64,000 nucleotides of DNA from Candidatus Manganitrophus sp. (GTDB lineage: Bacteria; Nitrospirota; Nitrospiria; SBBL01; Manganitrophaceae), in the NCBI GenBank assembly GCA_028865235.1, contig CP114561.1:702001-766000 (forward strand), given 5' to 3'. The notes beneath the pieces are model-generated. The model searched no databases, was not told where the DNA came from, and saw only the letters and a program-made list of their open reading frames with translations. A program made the position numbers and the translations under genes. Shown here one piece after another: positions 8,396 through 16,563 of this stretch; positions within the stretch are counted from its first letter, which is position 1, and every line of letters begins with the position of its first letter.

Positions 8396-9281
8396 ATGGA
8401 TACGCTGATCGATCGATTTATCAATCACCTCTCCGTAGAAAAGGGACTCTCTCCCAATACCCTCTCCGCCTATGCCCAGGACCTTCAAAAACTGACTGAA
8501 TTCATCGACCAAAAAGGGATTTCCGGACCGGATCGAATCGAGCGGAAGGAGATCCTTCTTTTCCTGTCAGACCTGAAGCGCCGCGCCCTCGCAGCTTCTT
8601 CGACCGCGCGCATCCTCTCGACCCTCCGGACCTTTTCCAATTCTTGATCACGGAGGGGGTCCTCCAACAGGATCCTTTCGCGCATATTCACTCGCCACGC
8701 CAGGCGTTCCGCCTGCCGAAGGTGCTCCATCCAACCGAGGTGGAAGCGCTCCTGAACTTCCCTAAGGGAGACAATCCGATCGGACTCCGGAACGATGCGA
8801 TGATCGAGCTTCTCTATGCCACCGGACTGCGGGTCTCCGAACTGGTCTCACTGCCGATGGGAGCGGTCAATCTGGAGAGCGGTTATTTGATCGCTCATGG
8901 AAAAGGGTCCAAGGAACGATTGGTCCCGATCGGAAAATGCGCTCGGGAGAAACTCTCGCGTTACTTGACCTTCGCGCGGCCGCTTCTCCTTAAAACAAAG
9001 ATAGCGACCCTTCTTTTTATCAACCGGTCCGGAAAGGGAATCAGCCGGCAGGCCTTCTGGATGCAGTTAAAAAAGACGGCGCGAAAAGCCGGCATCCGAA
9101 GATCGATCACGCCGCATATGCTTCGCCACTCGTTCGCCAGCCATCTGTTGGAAGGGGGGCCGATCTTCGATCGGTGCAGATGCTTTTAGGACATACTGAT
9201 ATCTCGACCACGCAGATCTATACCCATGTGGCGCGGGAGCAATTGAAAAGGACACATCAGAAAACGCATCCCAGAGGTTAG
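8396..9281 (+). CDS. xerD: Tyrosine recombinase XerD, frameshifted twice
   Basis: This is a site-specific recombinase of the XerC/D type for chromosome-dimer resolution. The N-terminal SAM-like domain ([20 protein letters not shown]) lies in frame 1, and the catalytic core ([21 protein letters not shown]) in frame 2. The end of the core ([18 protein letters not shown], with nucleophile Tyr) is in frame 3. Adding one T to the T4 run at 8633-8636 and one G to the G6 run at 9154-9159 restores a single ordinary Xer protein of about 295 residues. All catalytic residues are present, so homopolymer consensus errors are more likely than real decay. Assignment as D rather than C is by overall resemblance. 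Confidence 0.8.
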
Positions 9282-9306
9282 TCAACGAGAGGGCTGAAAC
9301 GTCACT

Positions 9307-9684
9307 TTATTTAGGCAGGCACTGAGAGATGTGAAAGAGAAGTTCTTCGGGGGGCAATGACTTATCGATGAATCCCGCCCCGCCGAGTTTTTTGATTTCA
9401 TGCACCGCATCAAGATCCTTGTGAGTGCCGGTGATCACCAGGATCGGCGCATCCTTTGCGAGGTTTCCCGCTTCGATGATTCGAAGAAGCTCGAAGCCGT
9501 TCAGCCCCGGCATTTCCAGATCCATGAGGACCAGATCAAACCGTTCCTGACCGAGCCGTTTGAGGGCTTCGGTCCCGTTGGTCGCTTCAATCACTTCATA
9601 ACCGTCTTTTACAAGAATCTCGGAGAGATTCTTCCGGACGGTCTGTGAATCATCGACAACCAACACCCGCTTCCTGGGGATCAT
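9307..9684 (-). CDS. Single-domain response regulator (CheY-like)
   Basis: This 125-residue receiver domain has no output domain. Visible residues are the acidic pocket VVDDSQ (Asp-Asp at about 10-11), the phospho-acceptor Asp in LVLMDLEMPG (about 55), the Thr switch in LVITGTHKD (about 84) and the Lys in GFIDKSLPPEE (about 109). It would relay phosphate or bind a partner protein. No histidine kinase is adjacent, so its partner is unknown. It lies 12 bases upstream in coordinate of the lipoprotein gene on the same strand and may be co-transcribed with it. Confidence 0.88.
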   Translation of the reverse strand: MIPRKRVLVVDDSQTVRKNLSEILVKDGYEVIEATNGTEALKRLGQERFDLVLMDLEMPGLNGFELLRIIEAGNLAKDAPILVITGTHKDLDAVHEIKKLGGAGFIDKSLPPEELLFHISQCLPK

Positions 9685-9696
9685 TTCATCCTCGCC

Positions 9697-10117
9697 TTAC
9701 TGCAAAGTGATATTTAATCCCAACAGACCTACGCTGGAGGTTCCCTGAGTACAGGTTCCACCTCCGTCATTTGTAATGTTAACAGGAGTAGAGGAATCCT
9801 GAACAACAATTTCGCAGGTCACGGTTATTTGAGGAGTAATACCTTGTTGAGGGATTGGTTGCTCCGCTCTTACCGTATGACTTCCAACTGGTACATTACT
9901 AATCGAATATTCCCCCGCATCGGTAATAATAACATCATCAGAGCCCTCTCCAACGACGGTTACGCGTACATCAGTAGCAACACCCGGATTTCCTTGCTGT
10001 ATGCCTTGAAAAACAGTCCCGGTTAGTGTCACTGTGACCGTCCCGTCATCCCGTCCTCCGCCGCCGCAACCTGAGAGGATCACTGATAAAAAATAAAAAA
10101 AAGCCCAATCTTTTCAT
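9697..10117 (-). CDS. Lipoprotein with carboxypeptidase-regulatory-like domain, frameshifted at its start
   Basis: The mature part (lipobox LSGC then GGGGRDDG) is open from 10083 to 9697 and contains a beta-sandwich-like segment (GEYSISNVPVGSHTVRAEQP) typical of carboxypeptidase-regulatory-like repeats. The natural start is the ATG at 10117, with a purine-rich RBS before it. It is one base out of frame. Removing one base from the A8 run at 10095-10102 (T8 in the mRNA sense) gives MKRLGFFYFLSVILSGCGGG, a textbook lipoprotein signal. The four C-terminal hydrophobic positions are unremarkable. Function is unknown. Confidence 0.65.
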
Positions 10118-10231
10118 GATACTTCCCCCTTTCCGGTTAAAGAATAGCACAAAAGCGTAAATATGCAAGGGATTAAGAGCGAGCGGAACTCTGGATTGCG
10201 GAATAAAAGCAAACAGGATTTCGCGGAATGA

Positions 10232-10747
10232 TTAATCGTAGGAGATAAGCGCGGTGATCGGAATTCCCTTCAACTTGTCCCGACCTTTTAATCCTAACAG
10301 CTCGATGACAAAGGCCACCCCTTCAATATCTCCCTCGAGTTGGCGAACCAGATTCACCGTGGTAAGGATCGTCCCGCCTGTTGCCAACAGATCGTCGACG
10401 ATGAGGACCCGTTCCCCCGGAGAGATGGCGTCCCGGTGGATCGCCAGACCGTCCGAACCGTACTCTAGTTTATACTTCTCTTCTATTTTATCGGAGGGAA
10501 GTTTTCCAGGTTTTCGGACCGGGATCAGGCCAGCCCCCAGCCGCTCGGCGAGCGGCGCGCCGAAGATAAACCCGCGCGACTCGATCGCCACGACTTTATC
10601 GATCTTTTTGCCGATGAAGGGGGCCGCCAACCGGCGGAGCACCTCTTGATAAGCGACCGGCTCCTTCAAGAGGGTCGTGATATCGTAGAAAAGAATCCCC
10701 TCTTTCGGAAAGTTCGGAACCTCACGAATTTTTGATTTTAAATCCAA
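10232..10747 (-). CDS. apt: Adenine phosphoribosyltransferase
   Basis: This 171-residue salvage enzyme makes AMP from adenine and PRPP. The PRPP-binding motif VLIVDDLLATGGTI is at about 119-132; the N-terminal IREVPNFPKEGILFYDITTLL and AIESRGFIFGAPLAERLG are diagnostic of Apt. Length equals that of the E. coli-type enzyme. It is 18 bases downstream of the sigma-factor gene on the same strand, so it may be read from the same transcript. Confidence 0.95.
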   Translation of the reverse strand: MDLKSKIREVPNFPKEGILFYDITTLLKEPVAYQEVLRRLAAPFIGKKIDKVVAIESRGFIFGAPLAERLGAGLIPVRKPGKLPSDKIEEKYKLEYGSDGLAIHRDAISPGERVLIVDDLLATGGTILTTVNLVRQLEGDIEGVAFVIELLGLKGRDKLKGIPITALISYD

Positions 10748-10765
10748 TGTCCTCTCCTCGATTCT

Positions 10766-11743
10766 TCAGAGAATTTCATCCGGTCCGATCGTCTTCTCGG
10801 TGATGATGGTTCGGAGCTTCCGAAGCGCGCTCGACTCGATCTGCCGGACCCGCTCGCGCGTCAGCCCGAAGACCTTTCCGATCTCTTCGAGGGTGTGCGG
10901 CTCATCTCCTTCCAACCCGAACCGAAGAACGATCACCTGCCGCTCATTGTCCTTCAGCAACGACATCCATCGCAGAATGTCCTCTCGTCTCCGGACCCCC
11001 TCCGCCTTGGTGATCGGAGAAATTTGGCTGGTATCTTCGATGACATCCCGAAGGGCCGTTTCCTTGTTCGCGGCGATGGGGCTGTCGAGAGAGTAGGTCT
11101 TCCGGAGCAGCTGCTGGATGTGATCGACATCTTCCGGATGGATCTTCATCTTCTTCGAGATCTCATCCGTTTGGGGCTCCCGGCCGAGCTCTTGGACGAG
11201 ATCTTCAACGTGCGAGAGATAGTGATTGACCCGCTCCACCACGTGGACCGGAAGGCGGATCAGCTTGCTCTGATTGATGATCGCCCGCTCGATCGACTGG
11301 CGAATCCACCAGGAAGCATAGGTCGAGAAGCGGAAACCTTTTCGATGATTGTATTTTTCAACCGCCTTGATCAGGCCGATGTTCCCTTCTTCGATAATGT
11401 CCGAGAAGGGAAGGCCCCGATTCATATACCGCTTGCCGATACTCACCACCAGCCGAAGGTTCGACTCGATCATCCGCTGCCGGGCCGCCTCATCCCCCTT
11501 GGCGATTTTTTTGGCGAGCATGACCTCTTCCTTAAAGGTCAGCAGCGTCGAGCGGCGAATGTCTCGGAGATAGGTCTTGACCGCATCGGCCGGCGGGGCA
11601 TAACGATCTTCTTCCTCTTCAAATTCGGCCGCGGGAGATTCTTCCGTCTCGGAAAATCCCTCCCCGTCGGAATCCTCGGAATCTTCCTCTAATTCCTCGC
11701 CGTCGATGTTCTCTTTCTCCTGCTCTACCCACTCTTCGCTCAT
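10766..11743 (-). CDS. RpoS-like RNA polymerase sigma factor (sigma-70 group 2)
   Basis: This 325-residue sigma factor has an acidic N-terminal extension (residues 5-45, mostly Glu/Asp). Region 1.2 follows ([16 protein letters not shown]), then region 2 ([30 protein letters not shown] and [16 protein letters not shown]), region 3 ([14 protein letters not shown]) and region 4.2 ([19 protein letters not shown]). The full group-1 N-terminal domain of RpoD is missing, and the length plus the PVHVVERVN segment resemble RpoS. It is probably a general stress or stationary-phase sigma factor. The acidic leader is unusual. Confidence 0.85.
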   Translation of the reverse strand: MSEEWVEQEKENIDGEELEEDSEDSDGEGFSETEESPAAEFEEEEDRYAPPADAVKTYLRDIRRSTLLTFKEEVMLAKKIAKGDEAARQRMIESNLRLVVSIGKRYMNRGLPFSDIIEEGNIGLIKAVEKYNHRKGFRFSTYASWWIRQSIERAIINQSKLIRLPVHVVERVNHYLSHVEDLVQELGREPQTDEISKKMKIHPEDVDHIQQLLRKTYSLDSPIAANKETALRDVIEDTSQISPITKAEGVRRREDILRWMSLLKDNERQVIVLRFGLEGDEPHTLEEIGKVFGLTRERVRQIESSALRKLRTIITEKTIGPDEIL

Positions 11744-11772
11744 GGCCTATCCTCGTCGAAGTTTTTCTTTCA

Positions 11773-12086
11773 TTATAGTAGAAACAAAGGAGAAGACAAG
11801 CAGAATTTAATATCGAATGGAGAACGCGTGAAATCGGCTGGAGGGGGGCCCCAGGAGACGTCGACCGCAGTGACCTTCGATCGCGGCGGACCTTGCCGGA
11901 GGAATTGAACAAGCTCCTCAATCTTGGCCCTCTCCCCTTCGACCTCGATCTCCACCCGGCCGTCCGCCAGGTTTCGGGCATACCCCTTTAGCTGAAGGTC
12001 CGAGGCGCGCCGTTGTGCGAAATCTCGATATCCGACTCCTGGACCTTTCCGCTCACATAAATGTGATTTGAAACGAGTTCCGACAT
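11773..12086 (-). CDS. Acylphosphatase, frameshifted
   Basis: This is a small enzyme (about 100 residues) that hydrolyses carboxyl-phosphate bonds. The start ([16 protein letters not shown]) and the rest ([32 protein letters not shown]) are in different frames. Adding one G to the GG pair at 12038-12039 yields [20 protein letters not shown], the acylphosphatase active-site segment with its catalytic Arg. The natural end is near FDIKF; the annotated stop is a few codons later. A single-base consensus error is the likely reason for the break. Confidence 0.75.
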
Positions 12087-12096
12087 AGGGAAAAGG

Positions 12097-12126
12097 AGGG
12101 GGACAATCGATGTCGATCGTCCCCCT
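12097..12126 (-). terminator. Hairpin terminator after tRNA-Pro
   Basis: A long stem (GGGGGAC / GTCCCCC with an inner ATCGA / TCGAT) begins five bases after the tRNA 3' end. On the - strand it is followed by a CCTTTTCCC tract, so it likely ends the tRNA transcript just before the acylphosphatase start. Confidence 0.6.
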
Positions 12127-12130
12127 GGAA

Positions 12131-12207
<77 letters not shown>

Positions 12208-12217
12208 ATACTACCTG

Positions 12218-12295
12218 AAAACTATTTGCCATTTATCATTTTCCATTGATCATTTGTCATTTCAATTTCTCAAATGGAAAATGGCAAATCTTACT
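12218..12295. repeat. AT-rich inverted repeat
   Basis: The stretch between tRNA-Pro and ald begins ATTTGCCATTTATCATTTTCCATT and ends with a near-complementary AAATGGAAAATGGCAAAT, with short CATTT iterations between. It may act as a terminator for ald or be a dispersed intergenic repeat. No coding potential is seen. Confidence 0.4.
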
Positions 12296-13392
12296 TTATC
12301 TTTTCGGCCTTCATCCCGAAGACCTTCGCCACACCCGGATGGACCACCTTCCCGTCGTGGGTGTTGACGCCGGCCGCCAGGGCCGGGTCGGCTTCGATCG
12401 CCCGCTTGAAACCGAGTTGCGCCAATGCTTCAAGATAGTTGAACGTCACTCCGGTCAACGCGAAGGTCGAGCTCCTCGGCACCGCTCCCGGCATATTCGT
12501 CACACAGTAGTGCAGGACGCCGTCGACCTCGTAAACCGGCTCCGAGTGGCTCGTCGGGCGGGAGGTTTCGAAACAGCCCCCTTGATCGATCGAGACGTCG
12601 ACCACCACAGACCCTTTTTTCATCTTGGAGACCATCTCTCGTGTCACCAGATGAGGGGCCTTGTCGGCCGATCGGGCCACTGCTCCGATCACCAGATCAC
12701 TCGCCGCAACCTGCTCCGCAATGACATCATGGTAAGGAGGGAGGGTCACCACCTGTCCTCGAAAGAAATCGTCGAGATAGACCCGCCGCATGGCGTTTTC
12801 ATCGATCACAGTGACCGATGCTCCAAGTGCGAGGGCGACCTGCGCCGCATTTTTCCCGACGACACCCCCCGATCACGGTCACCCGTCCCTTTTCCACCCC
12901 GGGCACGCCGGAGAGGAGCAGTCCCATCCCGCCCGCTTGCTTTTGCAGATACTGGACGCCGACCAGGACCGACATCCGTCCCGCGACTTCACTCATCGGC
13001 CGGAGAAGAGGACGGCTGCCGTCGGCCGACTCGATCGTCTCATAAGCGATCGACGTGACCTTTCCTTTGAGCAATGCCTCCAACAGCGCAGGGTTGGCCG
13101 CCATATGGAGATAGGTAAAAAGAAGTTGGCCGGGATGAAAGAGCCCATATTCATTGGGAAGCGGCTCTTTCACCTTGACAATCAGGTCGGCCTGATCGAA
13201 GAGCGACGCTTTCGATGTAACGATCTCGGCCCCCGCGCTCCGATACGCGGCGTCGGGTATTCCGCTCCCCTCTCCGGCCCCGGCCTCCACCAGGAGCCGA
13301 TGGCCTTCTCGGTAAAGGGTGCTGACGCCGGCGGGGGTAACGCTGACGCGATACTCGTGATCTTTAATCTCTCTTGGTACGCCGACTTTCAT
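12291..13392 (-). CDS. ald: Alanine dehydrogenase, frameshifted
   Basis: This NAD-dependent enzyme interconverts L-alanine and pyruvate plus ammonia. The N-terminal half ([42 protein letters not shown]) runs to [11 protein letters not shown], where the frame breaks. The C-terminal half resumes with [16 protein letters not shown] and ends in [20 protein letters not shown]. Adding one base to the C6 run at 12865-12870 restores [22 protein letters not shown], the NAD-binding glycine-rich loop, and a normal length of about 367 residues. I chose the ATG at 13392 because family members begin [11 protein letters not shown] homopolymer consensus error is likely. Confidence 0.85.
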
Positions 13393-13514
13393 CTTCTGGA
13401 CGCGTACCCTAACAGTTTTGCTCAAAAAAGTCAATCAATTCGAGAGGAAATCATAATGCCGACGATGAACACGCAGACGCGCGAATGTGAAGATGTATAT
13501 AGATCGCGAAGCCT

Positions 13515-13541
13515 CCGCCCACATCGTTCGCGGAGGCGAAC
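13515..13541. other. Intergenic hairpin
   Basis: GCCTCCGC and GCGGAGGC form an 8-bp stem around a loop of about 11 bases in the gap between ald and bolA. It may be a terminator for bolA or part of the neighbouring repeat. Confidence 0.35.
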
Positions 13542-13572
13542 CATACAAATAGAGATCTTCTCCTCTCGGGTC

Positions 13573-13605
13573 GAAGATTCCCCGCTGCTTGCTGCGGGGA
13601 GCTTC
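13573..13605. repeat. REP-like palindrome (CCCCGCTGCTTGCTGCGGGG type)
   Basis: TCCCCGC (13579-13585) pairs with GCGGGGA (13594-13600), flanked by GAAG / CTTC. This kind of CCCCGC-tgcttgct-GCGGGG palindrome is a frequent dispersed intergenic repeat in several environmental bacteria. Another short palindrome, TCCCCG-a-CGGGGA, follows at 13615-13627. Confidence 0.5.
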
Positions 13606-13636
13606 AATATTTTGTCCCCGACGGGGAGATGGCCGA

Positions 13637-13930
13637 TTAGGTCGCCCCCTTCCACTCGCGCGGAGTCGCGGCCTTGATCGTAAGCGCATGGATCTCTTTT
13701 CCCATCTCGTCCTGCAAAGCGGAGAAGACCAACCGGTTCCGATTGAGAAGGGAGATTCCATCAAAACGGTCGGAGACGACCTGCAAAATGAAATGCCCTC
13801 CTCCCGCGGCCGCTCCCGCATGGCCGGCATGCTTCCAACTCTCATCAATGACCTCGACGAAAACCGCCCCCAACGATTCCTTCATCTTCCGTTCAATCTT
13901 TTGCCGTGTTGCCTCACTGGCGTCGCTCAT
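13637..13930 (-). CDS. BolA family protein
   Basis: This 97-residue BolA/IbaG-like protein belongs to a family that works with monothiol glutaredoxins in Fe-S handling and with envelope stress. The fold is recognisable: QKIERKMKESL at the N terminus, the conserved HAGHAGAAAGGGHFILQVVS in the middle, and the helix RLVFSALQDEMGKEIHALTI at the end. The ATG at 13930 (MSDASEATRQK) is chosen over longer in-frame starts because it fits the family length and follows a GGGGGAAG ribosome-binding site. Confidence 0.85.
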   Translation of the reverse strand: MSDASEATRQKIERKMKESLGAVFVEVIDESWKHAGHAGAAAGGGHFILQVVSDRFDGISLLNRNRLVFSALQDEMGKEIHALTIKAATPREWKGAT

Positions 13931-14150
13931 TGCGCTTCCCCCATCCGACTGAGATTTGATCGCCGGCATCATAACACATCGACCTTCTCTTCCTCTACCC
14001 CGGTTCGGCAAGGATATTTCGCTTGACCCTGGTTGAAAACCACGTTATCTTTGACCAGGATCATCAAGGGGATTGACGCGGATCACCTTCGCAATTCGGT
14101 AAGGCAGGGGTCGTTCAGTCCCTTCGTTTAATCATCAATAAAGGACCGGC

Positions 14151-14582
14151 ATGAAAAAAATTTTGTTTCTTTGTGCGAGCAATGCCACACGAAGCCAGAT
14201 GGCGGAAGGGATGGCGCGCAAGGCGCTCGCCGACCGTTTTGAAATTTACAGCGCGGGAATTCAACCGATCGCAATGCACCCGTTGGCGGTCAAAATCATG
14301 AATGAGATCGGGATCGATATTTCCGGGCAAAAAAGCAAATCAATCAATGACGTTCCCTGGAAAGAGATGGACATGATCGTCACCCTTTGCGGCACCTCTT
14401 CCAAAAGCCTACCCTCTCTTCCCCCCACGATTCAGCGCTTACACTGGCCCGTTCCCGATCCGGTCACAATGACCTCCCATTACGGCTTCAAGAGTTCGGC
14501 GGAAGGAAAACAGATCGCCTTCAAAGAAGTTCGCGACATGCTTCAGAAGCGGATGGAAGAATTCGTGCAAGAGCATAAATAA
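14151..14582 (+). CDS. arsC: Arsenate reductase / low-molecular-weight phosphatase family
   Basis: This 143-residue enzyme of the thioredoxin-linked ArsC or LMW protein-tyrosine phosphatase fold reduces arsenate to arsenite. The P-loop CASNATRSQMAEG (Cys at residue 8) matches the CX5R(S) signature. HWPVPDPVTM carries the conserved Asp-Pro general acid. The second redox cysteine could be the one in VTLCGTSS (about 83). It stands alone on the + strand between divergent and convergent genes, and no arsB or arsR is nearby, so an ordinary phosphatase role cannot be excluded. Confidence 0.8.
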   Translation: MKKILFLCASNATRSQMAEGMARKALADRFEIYSAGIQPIAMHPLAVKIMNEIGIDISGQKSKSINDVPWKEMDMIVTLCGTSSKSLPSLPPTIQRLHWPVPDPVTMTSHYGFKSSAEGKQIAFKEVRDMLQKRMEEFVQEHK

Positions 14583-14583
14583 C

Positions 14584-14709
14584 GAGGGGGCAGGGTGTAG
14601 GGTGTAGGAGAAGACAAGGCAAGAAGAGAGTAGCGATCGGTTCTTAATTTTATCCTATATTCTATCCTATCACCCTACCCCCCTACACCCTATACCCTAC
14701 ACCCTCCCC
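14584..14709. repeat. Long imperfect inverted repeat (GGGTGTAGGGTGTAGG type)
   Basis: GAGGGGGCAGGGTGTAGGGT (from 14584) on the left is nearly complementary to CCTACACCCTATACCCTACA (from 14682) on the right, with about 70 bases between. The element fills the gap between arsC and a convergent gene, and may be a MITE-like or terminator-like repeat. Purine or pyrimidine iterations of GGTGTAG are the visible unit. Confidence 0.55.
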
Positions 14710-14728
14710 GCCACTCCCCCTCCCGTCC

Positions 14729-15792
14729 TTAATATAACGAAAGCGGCGTATATCGCATCGGTATTCCGGTCAGGCGCTGCAGCCACTCCTCCATCCGTTC
14801 CTCCGGAAGGGGCGCCCGATTGAGACGGATTTCTATCTTATATCCCGATTGGCCCCCGACCACACCGACCACAGCATACGCCTCTTCCCCTTCCGGCAAG
14901 AGCTGCCCGGTCCGGAATTCGCACAGATTCGCCAAGACCCTGGCCGTCGGTCCGATCGCCTCGACCATCTTCGGAAGATCCTTTAACGGCGCCTGGATAT
15001 AACCGCGATAAAGAAGGCGGGACAACGGCTGAAGGCGGTGAAACGATTCCAATGCTTCGGGGGTAAAACCGGAGAAGAAGGTGCGGATGGTGGCCGGACG
15101 CACCCCCTTTTTGAGATCAACCGCGCCGCCGGCACCAGCAACTGATAGGGATCGGCGACAATCTGCTCGAATTGGCACGGTCCGAACGCATCGGGCCAGG
15201 AGCAGGAAACGGGCCAAGCCGGATCTTCGGAAGAGAGGGAGAGGCTCCCCTTCTCCCACTCCACGAAGAGGGGGAGATCCAACACCTCCACCGCCGCCGC
15301 AAAGAGGGAGGCCCGCTCGCTCAACCAAGAGAACCGCCGCTGATCGCCTCGCCGCTCTCCGGGGGTGATGATCTCGTTGGGGGTCAGGCGAACGCGGATG
15401 AAGCCGTGATCCTGGCGGAAGCCGATCCAGAACATCGCCTCATGCTGGTGCAGCCGTACCTTCAGCTCGGGCGGAATCGACCAGGGGTGACTGAGGGAGA
15501 GATAAGCCTCCATCGACAGATGCCGGCGAAAGAGATCATAATGGCTTCCCGCCAGAACGAAAAAATCCCCTTCCCATCGATCGTTGACCTGGACCAAGGT
15601 AACCTCATCCACCGGCCACGCCTCCAACCGGTTGATCTCATCAAGGCTCTTGATCCAGAACTCCTCAAAGTAGCAAGAAACCTCTTTATCGATCCCTTTT
15701 ACGTCGAGTCCCCGTTCCGAGAGAGACCGGGAAAGGGCGACCACCGCATCAAAATCGATCGTCTCCTGGGATTCCCATCGACGTTCGCGCAT
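14729..15792 (-). CDS. Hypothetical protein downstream of treY, frameshifted
   Basis: I do not recognise a family. The protein would be about 354 residues and soluble. It starts MRERRWESQETIDFDAVVAL and includes VDEVTLVQVNDRWEGDFFVL and FVEWEKGSLSLSS. It then breaks near 15110-15125, where PYQLLVPAAR continues in another frame as VDLKKGVRPATIRTF to the end (LTGIPMRYTPLSLY). One missing base in the GC-rich GGCGGCGC stretch would join the halves. It starts four bases after the stop of the next upstream gene, so the two are one operon. Two clear halves suggest that it is a real gene. Confidence 0.6.
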
Positions 15793-15796
15793 CAAT

Positions 15797-16486
15797 TTAC
15801 TCTTTAAGATAAACGTGGAAGAGCGATTCGAGGGCTCCGACGGAATCTTCCGTCGACTCGTGGAGGGTAAAGGCGAAAACATCGAGATTGGCCAGGGCAT
15901 TGAGATTGGCGTCCTCATTCGAGGCCGTTTGGAGGCGACGCAGCAAGCCGATATTCACCCGATTGATCTCTCGGTAAATTTTCGAGAGGCCTTCAAAAGC
16001 GAACTCGGCGGAAAACCCCTTTTTCTTCCGAAAATACTGCGCCAGAAGATACATCCCGGCCGATCGGAAAACCGTCTCGTCGATCGAAGCGAAGGGGAGA
16101 TGAAAACGGACCATCGGGCGAAGCCGGTCGAGCACGGGACAACCGCTCGTCACCATGTAGATTCCAAGAATGGAGTAGAGGCCGTTCTGCGCCGCGGTCC
16201 GCTTGAAGACGATCCGATCTTCGGTCGTCACCACGATATCGGCCTCATGATACGAGATCACATTCTTGAACGAATCGACCAGGCCGGCGATGTTCACCGC
16301 CACTGGACAAAAGTCGGTCCGGGTTCGATCAAGCGGGCAATTCTCACAGGGGGCATAGTCGAGGCGGGCCCAATCGGGATAGGTCGGAGCGGGGTTCTGC
16401 ATCGCCAACGATTCCGGATCGAGTGCGATATCAAACGTTTTCATCGTCCCGTCGGCAAAGGCAAAGGCGTACCGATACGTGATCAT
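15797..16486 (-). CDS. Hypothetical protein with CxxC..C motif
   Basis: This encodes a 229-residue soluble protein. I chose the ATG at 16486 (MITYRYAFAFADGTMKTFDI) because the longer frame upstream overlaps treY and is low-complexity. A cysteine cluster CENCPLDRTRTDFCPVA (about 43-59) and the later SGCPVLDRLRPM could bind a metal or cluster. A charged helix (FRKKKGFSAEFAFEGLSKIYREIN) and an acidic C terminus follow. The gene lies between treY and the gene at 14729-15792, on the same strand and tightly spaced. Function is unknown; co-transcription with treY hints at a link to trehalose or glycogen metabolism. Confidence 0.65.
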   Translation of the reverse strand: MITYRYAFAFADGTMKTFDIALDPESLAMQNPAPTYPDWARLDYAPCENCPLDRTRTDFCPVAVNIAGLVDSFKNVISYHEADIVVTTEDRIVFKRTAAQNGLYSILGIYMVTSGCPVLDRLRPMVRFHLPFASIDETVFRSAGMYLLAQYFRKKKGFSAEFAFEGLSKIYREINRVNIGLLRRLQTASNEDANLNALANLDVFAFTLHESTEDSVGALESLFHVYLKE

Positions 16487-16563
16487 CCCTCTCTCCGAGT
16501 CATTCCGAAAATGGTACTGGGATTTCAAAACGAAGTCAAGGAAACTCGTCGAAGCGTTTTCAA

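Noticed and set aside
8396-9281. Tyrosine recombinase as sign of a phage or integrative element
   Set aside because: The protein resembles housekeeping XerD and there are no attachment sites, excisionase or phage genes nearby.
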